From the NCBI GenBank assembly GCA_937901625.1, contig CALDIE010000180.1, positions 1 to 13,079 of the forward strand: a stretch of 13,079 nt of DNA. The letters are read 5' to 3'. Both the position numbers and the translations under genes were made by a program. The stretch is from an uncultured Lachnospiraceae bacterium. GTDB lineage: Bacteria > Bacillota > Clostridia > Lachnospirales > Lachnospiraceae. The notes under the pieces were generated by a model that worked only from the letters and a program-made list of their open reading frames with translations, was not told the origin of the DNA and searched no databases. Of this stretch, positions 6,904 through 13,079 are shown in pieces. Position 1 is the stretch's first letter. Every line of letters begins with the position of its first letter.

Positions 6904-7743
6904 TTACCTCAGTTCCCGTGCGATGGTCTCGATCATCTCTCTGCACGAAACGGCATTCTCCGGAACGGTATTTTCAAGGGTTGCGTGGATATAAGGCTTC
7001 TTCTCCTGCGCGAATGCAATGATCCGACGGTAATCCATCTCTCCGCATCCGCAACCGACTGCCTTCATATCACCCTTTTCAAGGACATAATCCTTTAAAT
7101 GGATCATGGCAATATCCGGTCCCAACAAATCGATAGCCTCCTCGATCACTTCATCCCTGTGATCCAGGTTATCCGGATGAAGGAGATTGACCGGATCAAA
7201 GATGATCTGAAGATTCGGTGAAGCGATCTTATCCAATGCCTCTCTCGCTCTCTTCGGATTCCAGACGATATGCTTATAAACCGGCTCGATCGCAAGGATC
7301 ACGCCAAAGCGCTCCGCGTCTTTTACCACCGGCTCAAGGTTACGAAGAAAGATTTCCAGGGCGGCATCGCTGTGATTGGCTTCTTTATCATACTTATATT
7401 CCGGGTTGGGCGCTCCGGTCTCGGTTCCAACCATCCCGCAGCCTAACAAAGAGGCAAAACGAAGATGCGCTCTGTAGCGCCTCTTTATTTCCGCAAGCGT
7501 TGACTCATCGGGATGCGCGAGGTTCTGGTAGTTACCGATGATCGCAAGATCCACCCCGCTTTTATCAAAAATCTTCTTAAGCCACATGGCATATCCGGGC
7601 GTTAACGCGTCCGTATCCTTCGGAAGACCGTCCGTCTTTCCCAGCGCCATATGTACGCAGCTAAACCCCTGTTCCCTTACAATGGACAATCTCTCCTCCA
7701 GGGGGCATTTAACGGTATCGTGTAAACGGATCCCGATCTGCAT
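6904..7743 (-). CDS. Sugar phosphate isomerase/epimerase, TIM-barrel (AP endonuclease 2 / xylose isomerase-like) family
   Basis: A 279-residue single-domain TIM barrel. The metal-binding residues seen in tagatose 3-epimerase and related enzymes are present in order: Glu153 in LAIEPV, Asp183 in IFDPVN, His215 in MIHLKD and Glu257 in LEN. This makes a metal-dependent isomerase, epimerase or dehydratase acting on a small sugar or keto acid likely. The family does not reveal the substrate. In this operon the natural candidates are the unsaturated uronate freed by GH105 or its keto forms, galacturonate, or rhamnose; this is inference. The ATG at 7743 follows GAGGAGGAG at good spacing. It lies 52 bases after the DUF624 gene, inside the pectin run, and 155 bases before GH105. 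No signal peptide. Confidence 0.87.
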   Translation of the reverse strand: MQIGIRLHDTVKCPLEERLSIVREQGFSCVHMALGKTDGLPKDTDALTPGYAMWLKKIFDKSGVDLAIIGNYQNLAHPDESTLAEIKRRYRAHLRFASLLGCGMVGTETGAPNPEYKYDKEANHSDAALEIFLRNLEPVVKDAERFGVILAIEPVYKHIVWNPKRAREALDKIASPNLQIIFDPVNLLHPDNLDHRDEVIEEAIDLLGPDIAMIHLKDYVLEKGDMKAVGCGCGEMDYRRIIAFAQEKKPYIHATLENTVPENAVSCREMIETIARELR

Positions 7744-7795
7744 ATTCTCTCCTCCTCATGTCTATCTCCAAGGCTCTTCTTCATGCCCTTTAGTT

Positions 7796-8452
7796 CTACT
7801 CTTCCAGCGCTTCCTCTACGGGAGCAATGTCCGCTTTCTCTTCATACTTCTTAAACAGACCATTGTATAATTTCGCCCTGAAGTAACCGGGTCCCGTAAA
7901 GCAGAACACGATAATGACCGGAACAATGGCATTTCCCCCCATGTAAAAGAGGAAAAGCATGATCGGAATCACCAGTCCGGAAAGGATCGTCCTTAGAGTG
8001 ATGATTCCCAAAACACACATGGAATACGAGGTCTTGATTGTTCCGCGTATCGTATTTTTGTATCTGGATAAAACAGGGAAAACATAAAGGCTCATCAGAT
8101 AGATGAATAAGGCTGCAGCATACAGCAGGATGATCAGAAATCCGGGAAACTGATCACCCTGCATACGCAGTACACGCCAGTCGATAAACAGAATGACATA
8201 CACAGCCACCATAAAGATCCAAAGGATGGTGGATTGCAGGAAGTTTTCTTTAAATGATTTAAAGAACTGTTTTGCGATATAGGTTTCCTCCCCGCGAATG
8301 ATCTTTAAAAGAACATAATGCATTGCGGTAAATGATGCGCCCGCCGTAATGATCGGTATACAACAAAGGATCGTCAGCATATTTAAGATCATCAGATTTG
8401 CCAACGTTCCAAGCGCGCGCATGAAAGGACTGTCCAGTTTTAAGAAATCCAT
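7796..8452 (-). CDS. DUF624 (YesL-like) integral membrane protein
   Basis: A 218-residue membrane protein with about five hydrophobic spans (near residues 12-38, 73-92, 103-127, 143-170 and 172-190) and a charged C-terminal tail. The opening FLKLDSPFMRALGTLANLMILNMLTILCCIPIITAGAS is read here as the DUF624 signature, including the CCIPIITAGAS turn. The founding member yesL heads the rhamnogalacturonan cluster of B. subtilis, and DUF624 genes recur beside LplB/YtcP-type sugar permeases. The molecular function is unknown; roles in transport or its regulation have been proposed from neighbourhood only. The ATG at 8452 follows GGAGGAAG. It starts 27 bases after the ABC exporter gene, so the two membrane proteins are made from one message. 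Confidence 0.88.
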   Translation of the reverse strand: MDFLKLDSPFMRALGTLANLMILNMLTILCCIPIITAGASFTAMHYVLLKIIRGEETYIAKQFFKSFKENFLQSTILWIFMVAVYVILFIDWRVLRMQGDQFPGFLIILLYAAALFIYLMSLYVFPVLSRYKNTIRGTIKTSYSMCVLGIITLRTILSGLVIPIMLFLFYMGGNAIVPVIIVFCFTGPGYFRAKLYNGLFKKYEEKADIAPVEEALEE

Positions 8453-8479
8453 ATTCTTCCTCCGTATCAGGGTTCTGTC

Positions 8480-10318
8480 TTAACTAACCGAAATCTGCAG
8501 ACTCTCCATATGATAGAAAGCACCCTTTTTCTCCATGAGATCCGCATATGTCCCCTCTTCAATGATCCTGCCCTTATCCAGAACAGCGATCCAATCCGCA
8601 TTTTTTACGGTGGAAAGACGGTGTGCCACGATAAAAGTTGTCCGTCCTTTTACCAGACGTCCGAGCGCATCCTGTATCTCCCGTTCCGAAACAACATCCA
8701 GGGCGGATGTTGCCTCGTCCAGGATGATCACTTTCGGATCCCGGATCAAAGCCCTGGCGATCGCAATACGCTGTCTTTGACCGCCGGACAGATTCGCGCC
8801 ATGCTCTTCGATGACCGAGTCGATCCCGTCGGGCAGGCGATCCACCATATTTTTTAAGTTTGCCGCTTCGATAGCGGCATAGATCTGCTCTTCGCTGATA
8901 TCCTCCATACCATAGGTAATATTGTCACGAAGCGTCCCGGTAAAGAGAAGCGGCATCTGCGGAACTACCGAAAGAAACCTGCGGTAACTCTTTAAATTGA
9001 TGGTACTGATATCTTTTCCGTCCACAAATAATGTTCCGTTCTTTGGCATCATAAAACCGATCAGGAGATTTAATACCGTTGACTTGCCGGCGCCGGATTC
9101 CCCGACGATGGCAATGGTCTTTCCCTGCGGAACCTTCATGTAGATATCTTCCAAAACATCCTCATCCGAGCCCGGATAAGAATAGCCCACATGACGAAAC
9201 TCATATTCACCCTTTAACTCTGTAAGGATCTCCTTACCTTCATTGCGCTCCACATCGTCACAGGAAAGCACTTCTCCCACGGAAGAAACCGATTCGAGTC
9301 CTTTTGTAATGATCGGAAGGAGATTGATCAGCGCCGTAAACTGGTTTACCACCGTCGTAAAACTCGTCTGATAAAAAGTGATATCACCGACCAAGATCTT
9401 TCCCTTCAAGGCAAGATAAGCGGAAAAAGCAAGGCAAAACGCCTGAAAAACCTGGAATACAACCCAGCCGACCGCGCCAAAATTGGATTGCACCATATCC
9501 AGGTAGTAACCCTTTTTAGCAGTCTCTTCCATCTGTTCCGACATACGGCGTTTTTCCACATCTTCAAGGGCGTGCGCTCTCGTTACCGGAACCATCTCCA
9601 CCATTTCCATTACTTTGGCAGAGGTCTCCTCCATCTCAACACGGAAGGCACGGTTTACCTTTCCGATCTTTCTGCGAAAAACGATGATCGTAATGGATGC
9701 GATCGGAGCTACCAGAACAAAGAACACCAGGATGATCCTGTTTTTTACGGCTGTTACACCGATCATGATGACCAGGTTCATCACAATGTTTAAAATATTG
9801 ATAAAGAGCTGTGAGGAAAGCGTCTCGATCGCTTCCACATCACGGATGATCTTTGACTGCAATCGTCCGGACTGTGTCTGTGTATGATACGGGATAGATA
9901 ATTCCTGTAACTTTAATACCAGTGCGCTTCGAAGACCTGCTTCGGTCTCTCTGGTCACACGGCTGCGATACTTGCTGTGCAGGTAGTTGGCCGGAAGATG
10001 AACAAGTAAAAGCAACAGCCAGATACCGACATTAATATAAATCGACTCTCTGGCATAATCCCCGCCCGCGATCACTCCATTGATCACGTTCGCAATAAGC
10101 AGGGAGGAGAACAACGCAGGCGAATGTTTGATCAGATAGAAGATCGAACTGATCACGAACTTGTGATACTGTCCTTTATAAAACCCGAGCAAAACAAGCA
10201 GAGGCTTATCTTTGTGCTTCTGATAATTCTGCACATACCTCTGCTGCATAAGCTGCGAATCGTTCCTCACGGTTGAAAAGCTCTTCTTCTGTCCTTCTTT
10301 GCTGACCTTTTTTGACAT
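8480..10318 (-). CDS. ABC exporter, fused permease and ATPase (type IV, MsbA/LmrA-like)
   Basis: A 612-residue half-transporter of exporter type. Residues 50-345 hold the six-span transmembrane domain. Residues 370-600 hold the ATPase with Walker A GESGAGKST (406-414), Q-loop VVPQMP (451-456), signature LSGGQ (510-514), Walker B VIILDEATSALD (530-541) and H-loop VAHR (564-567). All catalytic residues are present, and only one gene is here, so a homodimer is the simple reading. Such proteins export lipids, peptides, drugs or glycans; they do not take up sugars with a binding protein. No processing peptidase domain is fused. The ATG at 10318 follows GGGAGAGAGG. It lies 21 bases after the acetylesterase and 27 before DUF624, firmly inside the pectin operon, which is unexpected for an exporter. 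Substrate unknown. Confidence 0.93.
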   Translation of the reverse strand: MSKKVSKEGQKKSFSTVRNDSQLMQQRYVQNYQKHKDKPLLVLLGFYKGQYHKFVISSIFYLIKHSPALFSSLLIANVINGVIAGGDYARESIYINVGIWLLLLLVHLPANYLHSKYRSRVTRETEAGLRSALVLKLQELSIPYHTQTQSGRLQSKIIRDVEAIETLSSQLFINILNIVMNLVIMIGVTAVKNRIILVFFVLVAPIASITIIVFRRKIGKVNRAFRVEMEETSAKVMEMVEMVPVTRAHALEDVEKRRMSEQMEETAKKGYYLDMVQSNFGAVGWVVFQVFQAFCLAFSAYLALKGKILVGDITFYQTSFTTVVNQFTALINLLPIITKGLESVSSVGEVLSCDDVERNEGKEILTELKGEYEFRHVGYSYPGSDEDVLEDIYMKVPQGKTIAIVGESGAGKSTVLNLLIGFMMPKNGTLFVDGKDISTINLKSYRRFLSVVPQMPLLFTGTLRDNITYGMEDISEEQIYAAIEAANLKNMVDRLPDGIDSVIEEHGANLSGGQRQRIAIARALIRDPKVIILDEATSALDVVSEREIQDALGRLVKGRTTFIVAHRLSTVKNADWIAVLDKGRIIEEGTYADLMEKKGAFYHMESLQISVS

Positions 10319-10339
10319 TACCTCTCTCCCGCTGTTACG

Positions 10340-11116
10340 TCAGTCCTGTTTCTCATACGTAAAGGAAACATCCATATTTCCTTTCACATTTTTTAACATT
10401 CTGGCATCACCTAAAACCATGTAGGGATCTTTTGCTTCGACAAGATCTTCATCAATGACCTTGGCATTACGATCGATCAAAAGATCTGCATAGGGCGCGC
10501 CTAACCTCATCAACCCATCCGCCAGAAAACCTGCCATTACCATGGCTCCTTCCGGCATTAAGTGAGAATTATCCTTCGGATATACATACAGATGTCTCGA
10601 CGGATAATCGCCAAGCGATGTAAGATAGGCTTCCGTTACCGAAGTCATATCGATACAGGGTACTCCTTCCTCTTTAGCTAATTCTATCATCGCCTGCGGA
10701 TATTTCCCATGACTTCCGGTCAGAAAATGACCTTCATCATCAAAAAGTCTTCTTGCGATCGGGGTGATCAGCACCGGCAAAGCTCCGCGCATTTTTGCAA
10801 CAACAATAAACTTTTTAAGGTTACTCTTAAAATCCGTATCCGGATCCGTATATCGTTCCGGATCTTCCTTTTTGGCGTCATTATGTCCAAATTGAATAAA
10901 GAAAAAATCCCCTTCCTCAAGATAGCCGACAATCTCATCCAGACGCCCCTGATCGATAAAGGATTTTGTACTTCTGCCGTTGATTGCGAAACTTCTCACA
11001 AATACATCATCCTTAAGATACAATGAAAGCCCCTGGGATAAACCTGTCTGGGGATACGTAGCTATATGATTGAATGTAACCGTACTGTCGCCCGCGTAAA
11101 TAATCCTTTTTAACAT
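10340..11116 (-). CDS. Rhamnogalacturonan acetylesterase-like SGNH hydrolase (CE12-type), cytoplasmic
   Basis: A 258-residue esterase with the four SGNH blocks: GDST with nucleophile Ser11 (9-12), NGRS with Asn46, GHND with Asn79 (77-80) and DNSH with the Asp182/His185 pair. The GDST opening and the order of blocks match rhamnogalacturonan acetylesterases such as B. subtilis YesT, which remove acetyl groups from galacturonic acid in RG-I. The frame stays open to 11239, but that stretch is leader sequence. AGGAG stands 8 bases before ATG 11116, and the SGNH core starts there. Unlike fungal CE12 enzymes it has no signal peptide, so it should deacetylate imported oligosaccharides before GH105 and GH28 act. 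It is the first gene after the 172-base leader and 21 bases before the ABC exporter. Activity on another ester cannot be excluded. Confidence 0.88.
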   Translation of the reverse strand: MLKRIIYAGDSTVTFNHIATYPQTGLSQGLSLYLKDDVFVRSFAINGRSTKSFIDQGRLDEIVGYLEEGDFFFIQFGHNDAKKEDPERYTDPDTDFKSNLKKFIVVAKMRGALPVLITPIARRLFDDEGHFLTGSHGKYPQAMIELAKEEGVPCIDMTSVTEAYLTSLGDYPSRHLYVYPKDNSHLMPEGAMVMAGFLADGLMRLGAPYADLLIDRNAKVIDEDLVEAKDPYMVLGDARMLKNVKGNMDVSFTYEKQD

Positions 11117-11124
11117 TTGATAAT

Positions 11125-11129
11125 CTCCT
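11125..11129 (-). promoter_or_regulatory. Ribosome binding site deciding the acetylesterase start
   Basis: AGGAG on the minus strand lies 8 bases before ATG 11116. It excludes the 41-residue N-terminal extension that the open frame would allow. Confidence 0.8.
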
Positions 11130-11191
11130 ATGTCTATAAGAGTTTTTCTATGGTGTCGAACGCAAAAATATACTCTATATTGTTTACGCCC

Positions 11192-11261
11192 GACAGCATA
11201 CTCTACTCCCCGTATACAGCAAAAGGTAGGAAAGAACAATATGCTGCCTCCCCTACCTTCT
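11192..11261 (-). other. Possible structured RNA leader between permease and acetylesterase genes
   Basis: The 172-base gap 11117-11288 has no gene. On the minus strand, AGAAGGTAGG (11261-11252) can pair with CCTACCTTTT (11230-11221), 10 pairs with one G-U. From the 21-base loop, GGCAGCATATT (11248-11238) can pair with AGTATGCTGTC (11202-11192), 11 pairs with two G-U. The two helices interlock, so they form either a pseudoknot or two alternative folds. A short hairpin, AATATA-GAG-TATATT, follows nearer the start codon. The first helix ends in only four T, so it is a weak terminator at best. This could be an attenuator, a processing site or a protein-binding leader. Chance pairing of one such helix in a gap this size is not rare. 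Confidence 0.35.
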
Positions 11262-11288
11262 GTCAGCTACGAAGTAGAAATCGCCAAA

Positions 11289-12212
11289 TTACTCTTTAAC
11301 TGCTCCGACATTAACACCGGTAACAAAGTACTTCTGCAGGAACGGATATGCAACCATGAAAGGCAGGATCGCACATACGATAGATGCGTAGTACAAGGTA
11401 TTCTGAGATACCTTATATGCGGTTGTCGGTGTATCACCGTCCATGATCATGACGCGCAACTGATACTGGAAGTTAACCTGCTCAGGATTTGTGATGTAAA
11501 TCTGAACCGTGCTGTAATCGTTCCATACCGTTACGGCGAACATCAGACCGATGGATGCAAGTGCTGCCTTGGACAAAGGTAATACGATCTTATAGAAGAC
11601 CTGCATCGGAGAACATCCGTCCAGCTTCGCTGCCTCATACAGAGAAGAAGGAATACCTTCGAAGAAGTTCTTCATAAGTACCAGGTTATAGACGTTCATA
11701 CCGTGCTTAACAACCAATACCCACATGCTGTCAACCAGACCCAATCTCTTCATAACCAGGTATTCCGGGATCATACCACCGGAGAAGATCATGGTTACCA
11801 ATAAGAAATAAGAGAAGAAATTTCTACCGGGCATATCGTTCTGGTTCAATACATAACCACCGAGTGTAGCCATTACCAGACCTACCAACGTTCCCAAAAC
11901 CGTAGTGATAACGGAGTTCAGGAAAGGACGGAACAACTTACGTGTATGGATAATGGTACGATATCCGTCAATAGTAAAATCATTCGGCCACAACTGAAAT
12001 TTGTAAACACCTACCGCATTGAAACTGTCTACGATAACCTTCCAAAGAGGAATGATAACGATCAAGGTAACAATTGCAAATACCAGGTAGTTGATCACAT
12101 CAAATACTTTGATTTTGGACCTTTTAGGTTCCTGCGTAATGTTCACATTCATTTTGCCTGCTTCCTCGGTCTTCGGAGCGACCTGAGTTGCAGTAGTCTT
12201 TAAATCTGCCAT
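11289..12212 (-). CDS. Carbohydrate ABC transporter permease, MalG family (YtcP/YesQ-like)
   Basis: A 307-residue inner-membrane permease of the binding-protein-dependent sugar uptake class. After a polar N-terminal tail of about 34 residues come six hydrophobic spans. The EAA loop that docks the ATPase is LYEAAKLDGCSPMQVFYKIVLP (191-212), and the protein ends in VNVGAVKE, typical of YtcP-like members that partner LplB-type permeases. YtcP/LplB pairs serve complex polysaccharide fragments including RG-I oligosaccharides. No ATPase gene is in view; a shared MsmX-type ATPase made elsewhere usually powers these systems. ATG 12212 was chosen over TTG 12218 because AGGAGGG lies 8 bases before the ATG but only 2 before the TTG. 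It starts 14 bases after the partner permease. A 172-base leader separates it from the acetylesterase. Confidence 0.93.
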   Translation of the reverse strand: MADLKTTATQVAPKTEEAGKMNVNITQEPKRSKIKVFDVINYLVFAIVTLIVIIPLWKVIVDSFNAVGVYKFQLWPNDFTIDGYRTIIHTRKLFRPFLNSVITTVLGTLVGLVMATLGGYVLNQNDMPGRNFFSYFLLVTMIFSGGMIPEYLVMKRLGLVDSMWVLVVKHGMNVYNLVLMKNFFEGIPSSLYEAAKLDGCSPMQVFYKIVLPLSKAALASIGLMFAVTVWNDYSTVQIYITNPEQVNFQYQLRVMIMDGDTPTTAYKVSQNTLYYASIVCAILPFMVAYPFLQKYFVTGVNVGAVKE

Positions 12213-12220
12213 ATTCAACG

Positions 12221-12227
12221 CCCTCCT
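12221..12227 (-). promoter_or_regulatory. Ribosome binding site overlapping the upstream permease stop
   Basis: AGGAGGG on the minus strand, 8 bases before ATG 12212. Its first A (12227) is also the last base of the TAA stop of the upstream permease gene, a layout that favours coupled translation of the permease pair. Confidence 0.8.
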
Positions 12228-13079
12228 TAAATAATACCGCGTCCGCGGACTTTCTTACTTGCAAAATCACTTGCCAACATCAGGATACAACCAACCAGGG
12301 ACTTGAACAGACCAACGGCAGTGGTGTAACCATAGTCAGGAATTGCGGTAAGGAATGTTTTTCTGTAAACGTATGTGGAAATAACGTCTGCTACTTCCAG
12401 TACACGTGTGTTGTACAATACGAATACCGGCTCGAAGACATTCAGAACCTTAGCCAGGTTCAAGATCAATACGATGATGATCGTATTGGACAATGCCGGT
12501 AAAGTGATGTAACGCATCTTCTGCATTCTGGAAGCGCCGTCAAGTGCTGCCGCCTCATACAGTTCGGAGTTGATACCGGACAATGTTGCAAAGAAGATAA
12601 CGGTTCCCCAACCTGTCTCTTTCCATAAGTTGATGATATAGAAGATCGGCCGCCACATACTCTTGGTATGAAGGAAGTCGATACTCTTTTCGATCAATCC
12701 CCAGGATTTTAACGTCTCGTTAACGAAACCCGTGGAAGAATTGGAAAGGAACAATGTGAAGATCGCTGCTACTACCGCATAGGACATAAAGTGCGGCAGA
12801 TAAATAACGGTTTGAACAAATTTCTTACAGAACATATTACCCATCTCGTTTAAGAAGATGGAGATCAAAACTGCAACGAAGGTATTTAACAATAACTTCA
12901 CAACAGAAATGATCAACGTGTTCTTGAAGGCGGTCCAGAATTCTTTTTCGATAAACATCTTCTTGAAATTATCAAAACCGACCCAATGGATATCTCTCAG
13001 TTTGTAACTGTAGAAGGAATACCTCACATCAAGCAACTGCAAATGGATCAAAAAAGGCAGTGTTCTGTTTGAGGACGAC
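12227..13079 (-). CDS. Carbohydrate ABC transporter permease, LplB family (YteP/YesP-like), 5' end cut by window edge
   Basis: The last 283 residues of a sugar ABC permease; the frame is open through the right edge, so the start lies outside. A TTG at 13051 could be read as a start but has no ribosome binding site, and the family has another N-terminal membrane span. Visible landmarks are YSFYSYKLRDIHWVGFDNFKKMF, the loop that follows the first span in LplB-type permeases, then five hydrophobic spans, and the ATPase-docking EAA loop LYEAAALDGASRMQKMRYITLP. It ends with DFASKKVRGRGII. It pairs with the YtcP-like permease 14 bases downstream to form the membrane channel. The substrate-binding lipoprotein normally found beside the pair is not in the window and may lie further right. 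Confidence 0.92.
   Translation of the reverse strand, partial: SSSNRTLPFLIHLQLLDVRYSFYSYKLRDIHWVGFDNFKKMFIEKEFWTAFKNTLIISVVKLLLNTFVAVLISIFLNEMGNMFCKKFVQTVIYLPHFMSYAVVAAIFTLFLSNSSTGFVNETLKSWGLIEKSIDFLHTKSMWRPIFYIINLWKETGWGTVIFFATLSGINSELYEAAALDGASRMQKMRYITLPALSNTIIIVLILNLAKVLNVFEPVFVLYNTRVLEVADVISTYVYRKTFLTAIPDYGYTTAVGLFKSLVGCILMLASDFASKKVRGRGII

Noticed and set aside
6749..6946. N-terminal extension of GH105 by 66 residues
   Set aside because: The extension translates an AT-rich gap with repeats and overlaps the end of the isomerase gene. The ATG at 6748 has a good ribosome binding site and matches where the family starts.
11117..11239. N-terminal extension of the acetylesterase by 41 residues, which might pass for a signal region
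   Set aside because: It is cysteine- and arginine-rich, not a signal peptide, and AGGAG directly precedes ATG 11116.
11117..11288. Catabolite-repression (cre) site near the acetylesterase
   Set aside because: The best stretches (around 11150-11190) miss several fixed positions of the TGWNANCGNTNWCA consensus.
13052..13079. Possible frameshift near the start of the LplB-type permease, because the N-terminus looks unusual
   Set aside because: The other two minus-strand frames close within a few codons and encode nothing like the family. The same frame stays open to the edge, so truncation by the window explains it.

Overview
The window (about 48% G+C by eye, every gene on the minus strand, strong GGAGG-type ribosome binding sites) looks like chromosome from a Gram-positive Clostridia bacterium. 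Protein sequence character and gene content (YesL/YtcP/LplB-type pectin genes, a fused MobA-MobB) suggest a Lachnospiraceae-like, pectin-using anaerobe of gut or rumen. This placement is inference from gene style, because no rRNA or other marker is present.

Read in the direction of transcription (right to left), the first two thirds (13079 to about 3998) are a pectin / rhamnogalacturonan-I (RG-I) utilisation locus. In order it has: an LplB-type sugar ABC permease cut by the window edge; a YtcP/YesQ-type partner permease; a 172-base leader with possible RNA structure; a rhamnogalacturonan acetylesterase-like SGNH hydrolase; a complete exporter-type ABC protein; a YesL-like DUF624 membrane protein; a TIM-barrel sugar isomerase/epimerase; a 155-base gap with a candidate promoter and a tandem repeat; a GH105 unsaturated uronyl hydrolase; and a GH28 polygalacturonase-type hydrolase. 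None of the three carbohydrate hydrolases has a signal peptide. The simplest model is that the permeases, with a binding protein and a shared ATPase encoded elsewhere, import acetylated and partly unsaturated oligogalacturonides or RG-I fragments. These are then deacetylated and cut in the cytoplasm by CE12-like, GH105 and GH28 enzymes. The isomerase and the exporter are the two members whose roles are not obvious.

A tRNA-Val(CAC) gene (3909-3982) follows GH28. Its promoter overlaps the GH28 stop codon, and a rho-independent terminator (3864-3899) lies just behind it. With no terminator between GH28 and the tRNA, that one terminator probably ends both the pectin transcript and the tRNA transcript.

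The last third (3782 to 1) is a separate four-gene run for molybdenum cofactor: a small nitroreductase, MoeA, a fused MobA-MobB, and a MoaB/Mog-fold molybdopterin-binding protein cut by the left edge. Gaps of 15-45 bases suggest one operon. It implies a molybdopterin-dependent enzyme nearby, not seen here.

No CRISPR array, insertion sequence, integrase or phage gene is visible. The unexplained points are the exporter and isomerase inside a pectin operon, the structured leader before the acetylesterase, the repeat/palindrome cluster before GH105, and MoeA substitutions at two positions that are lysine in E. coli MoeA. Nothing here amounts to a clearly new system.
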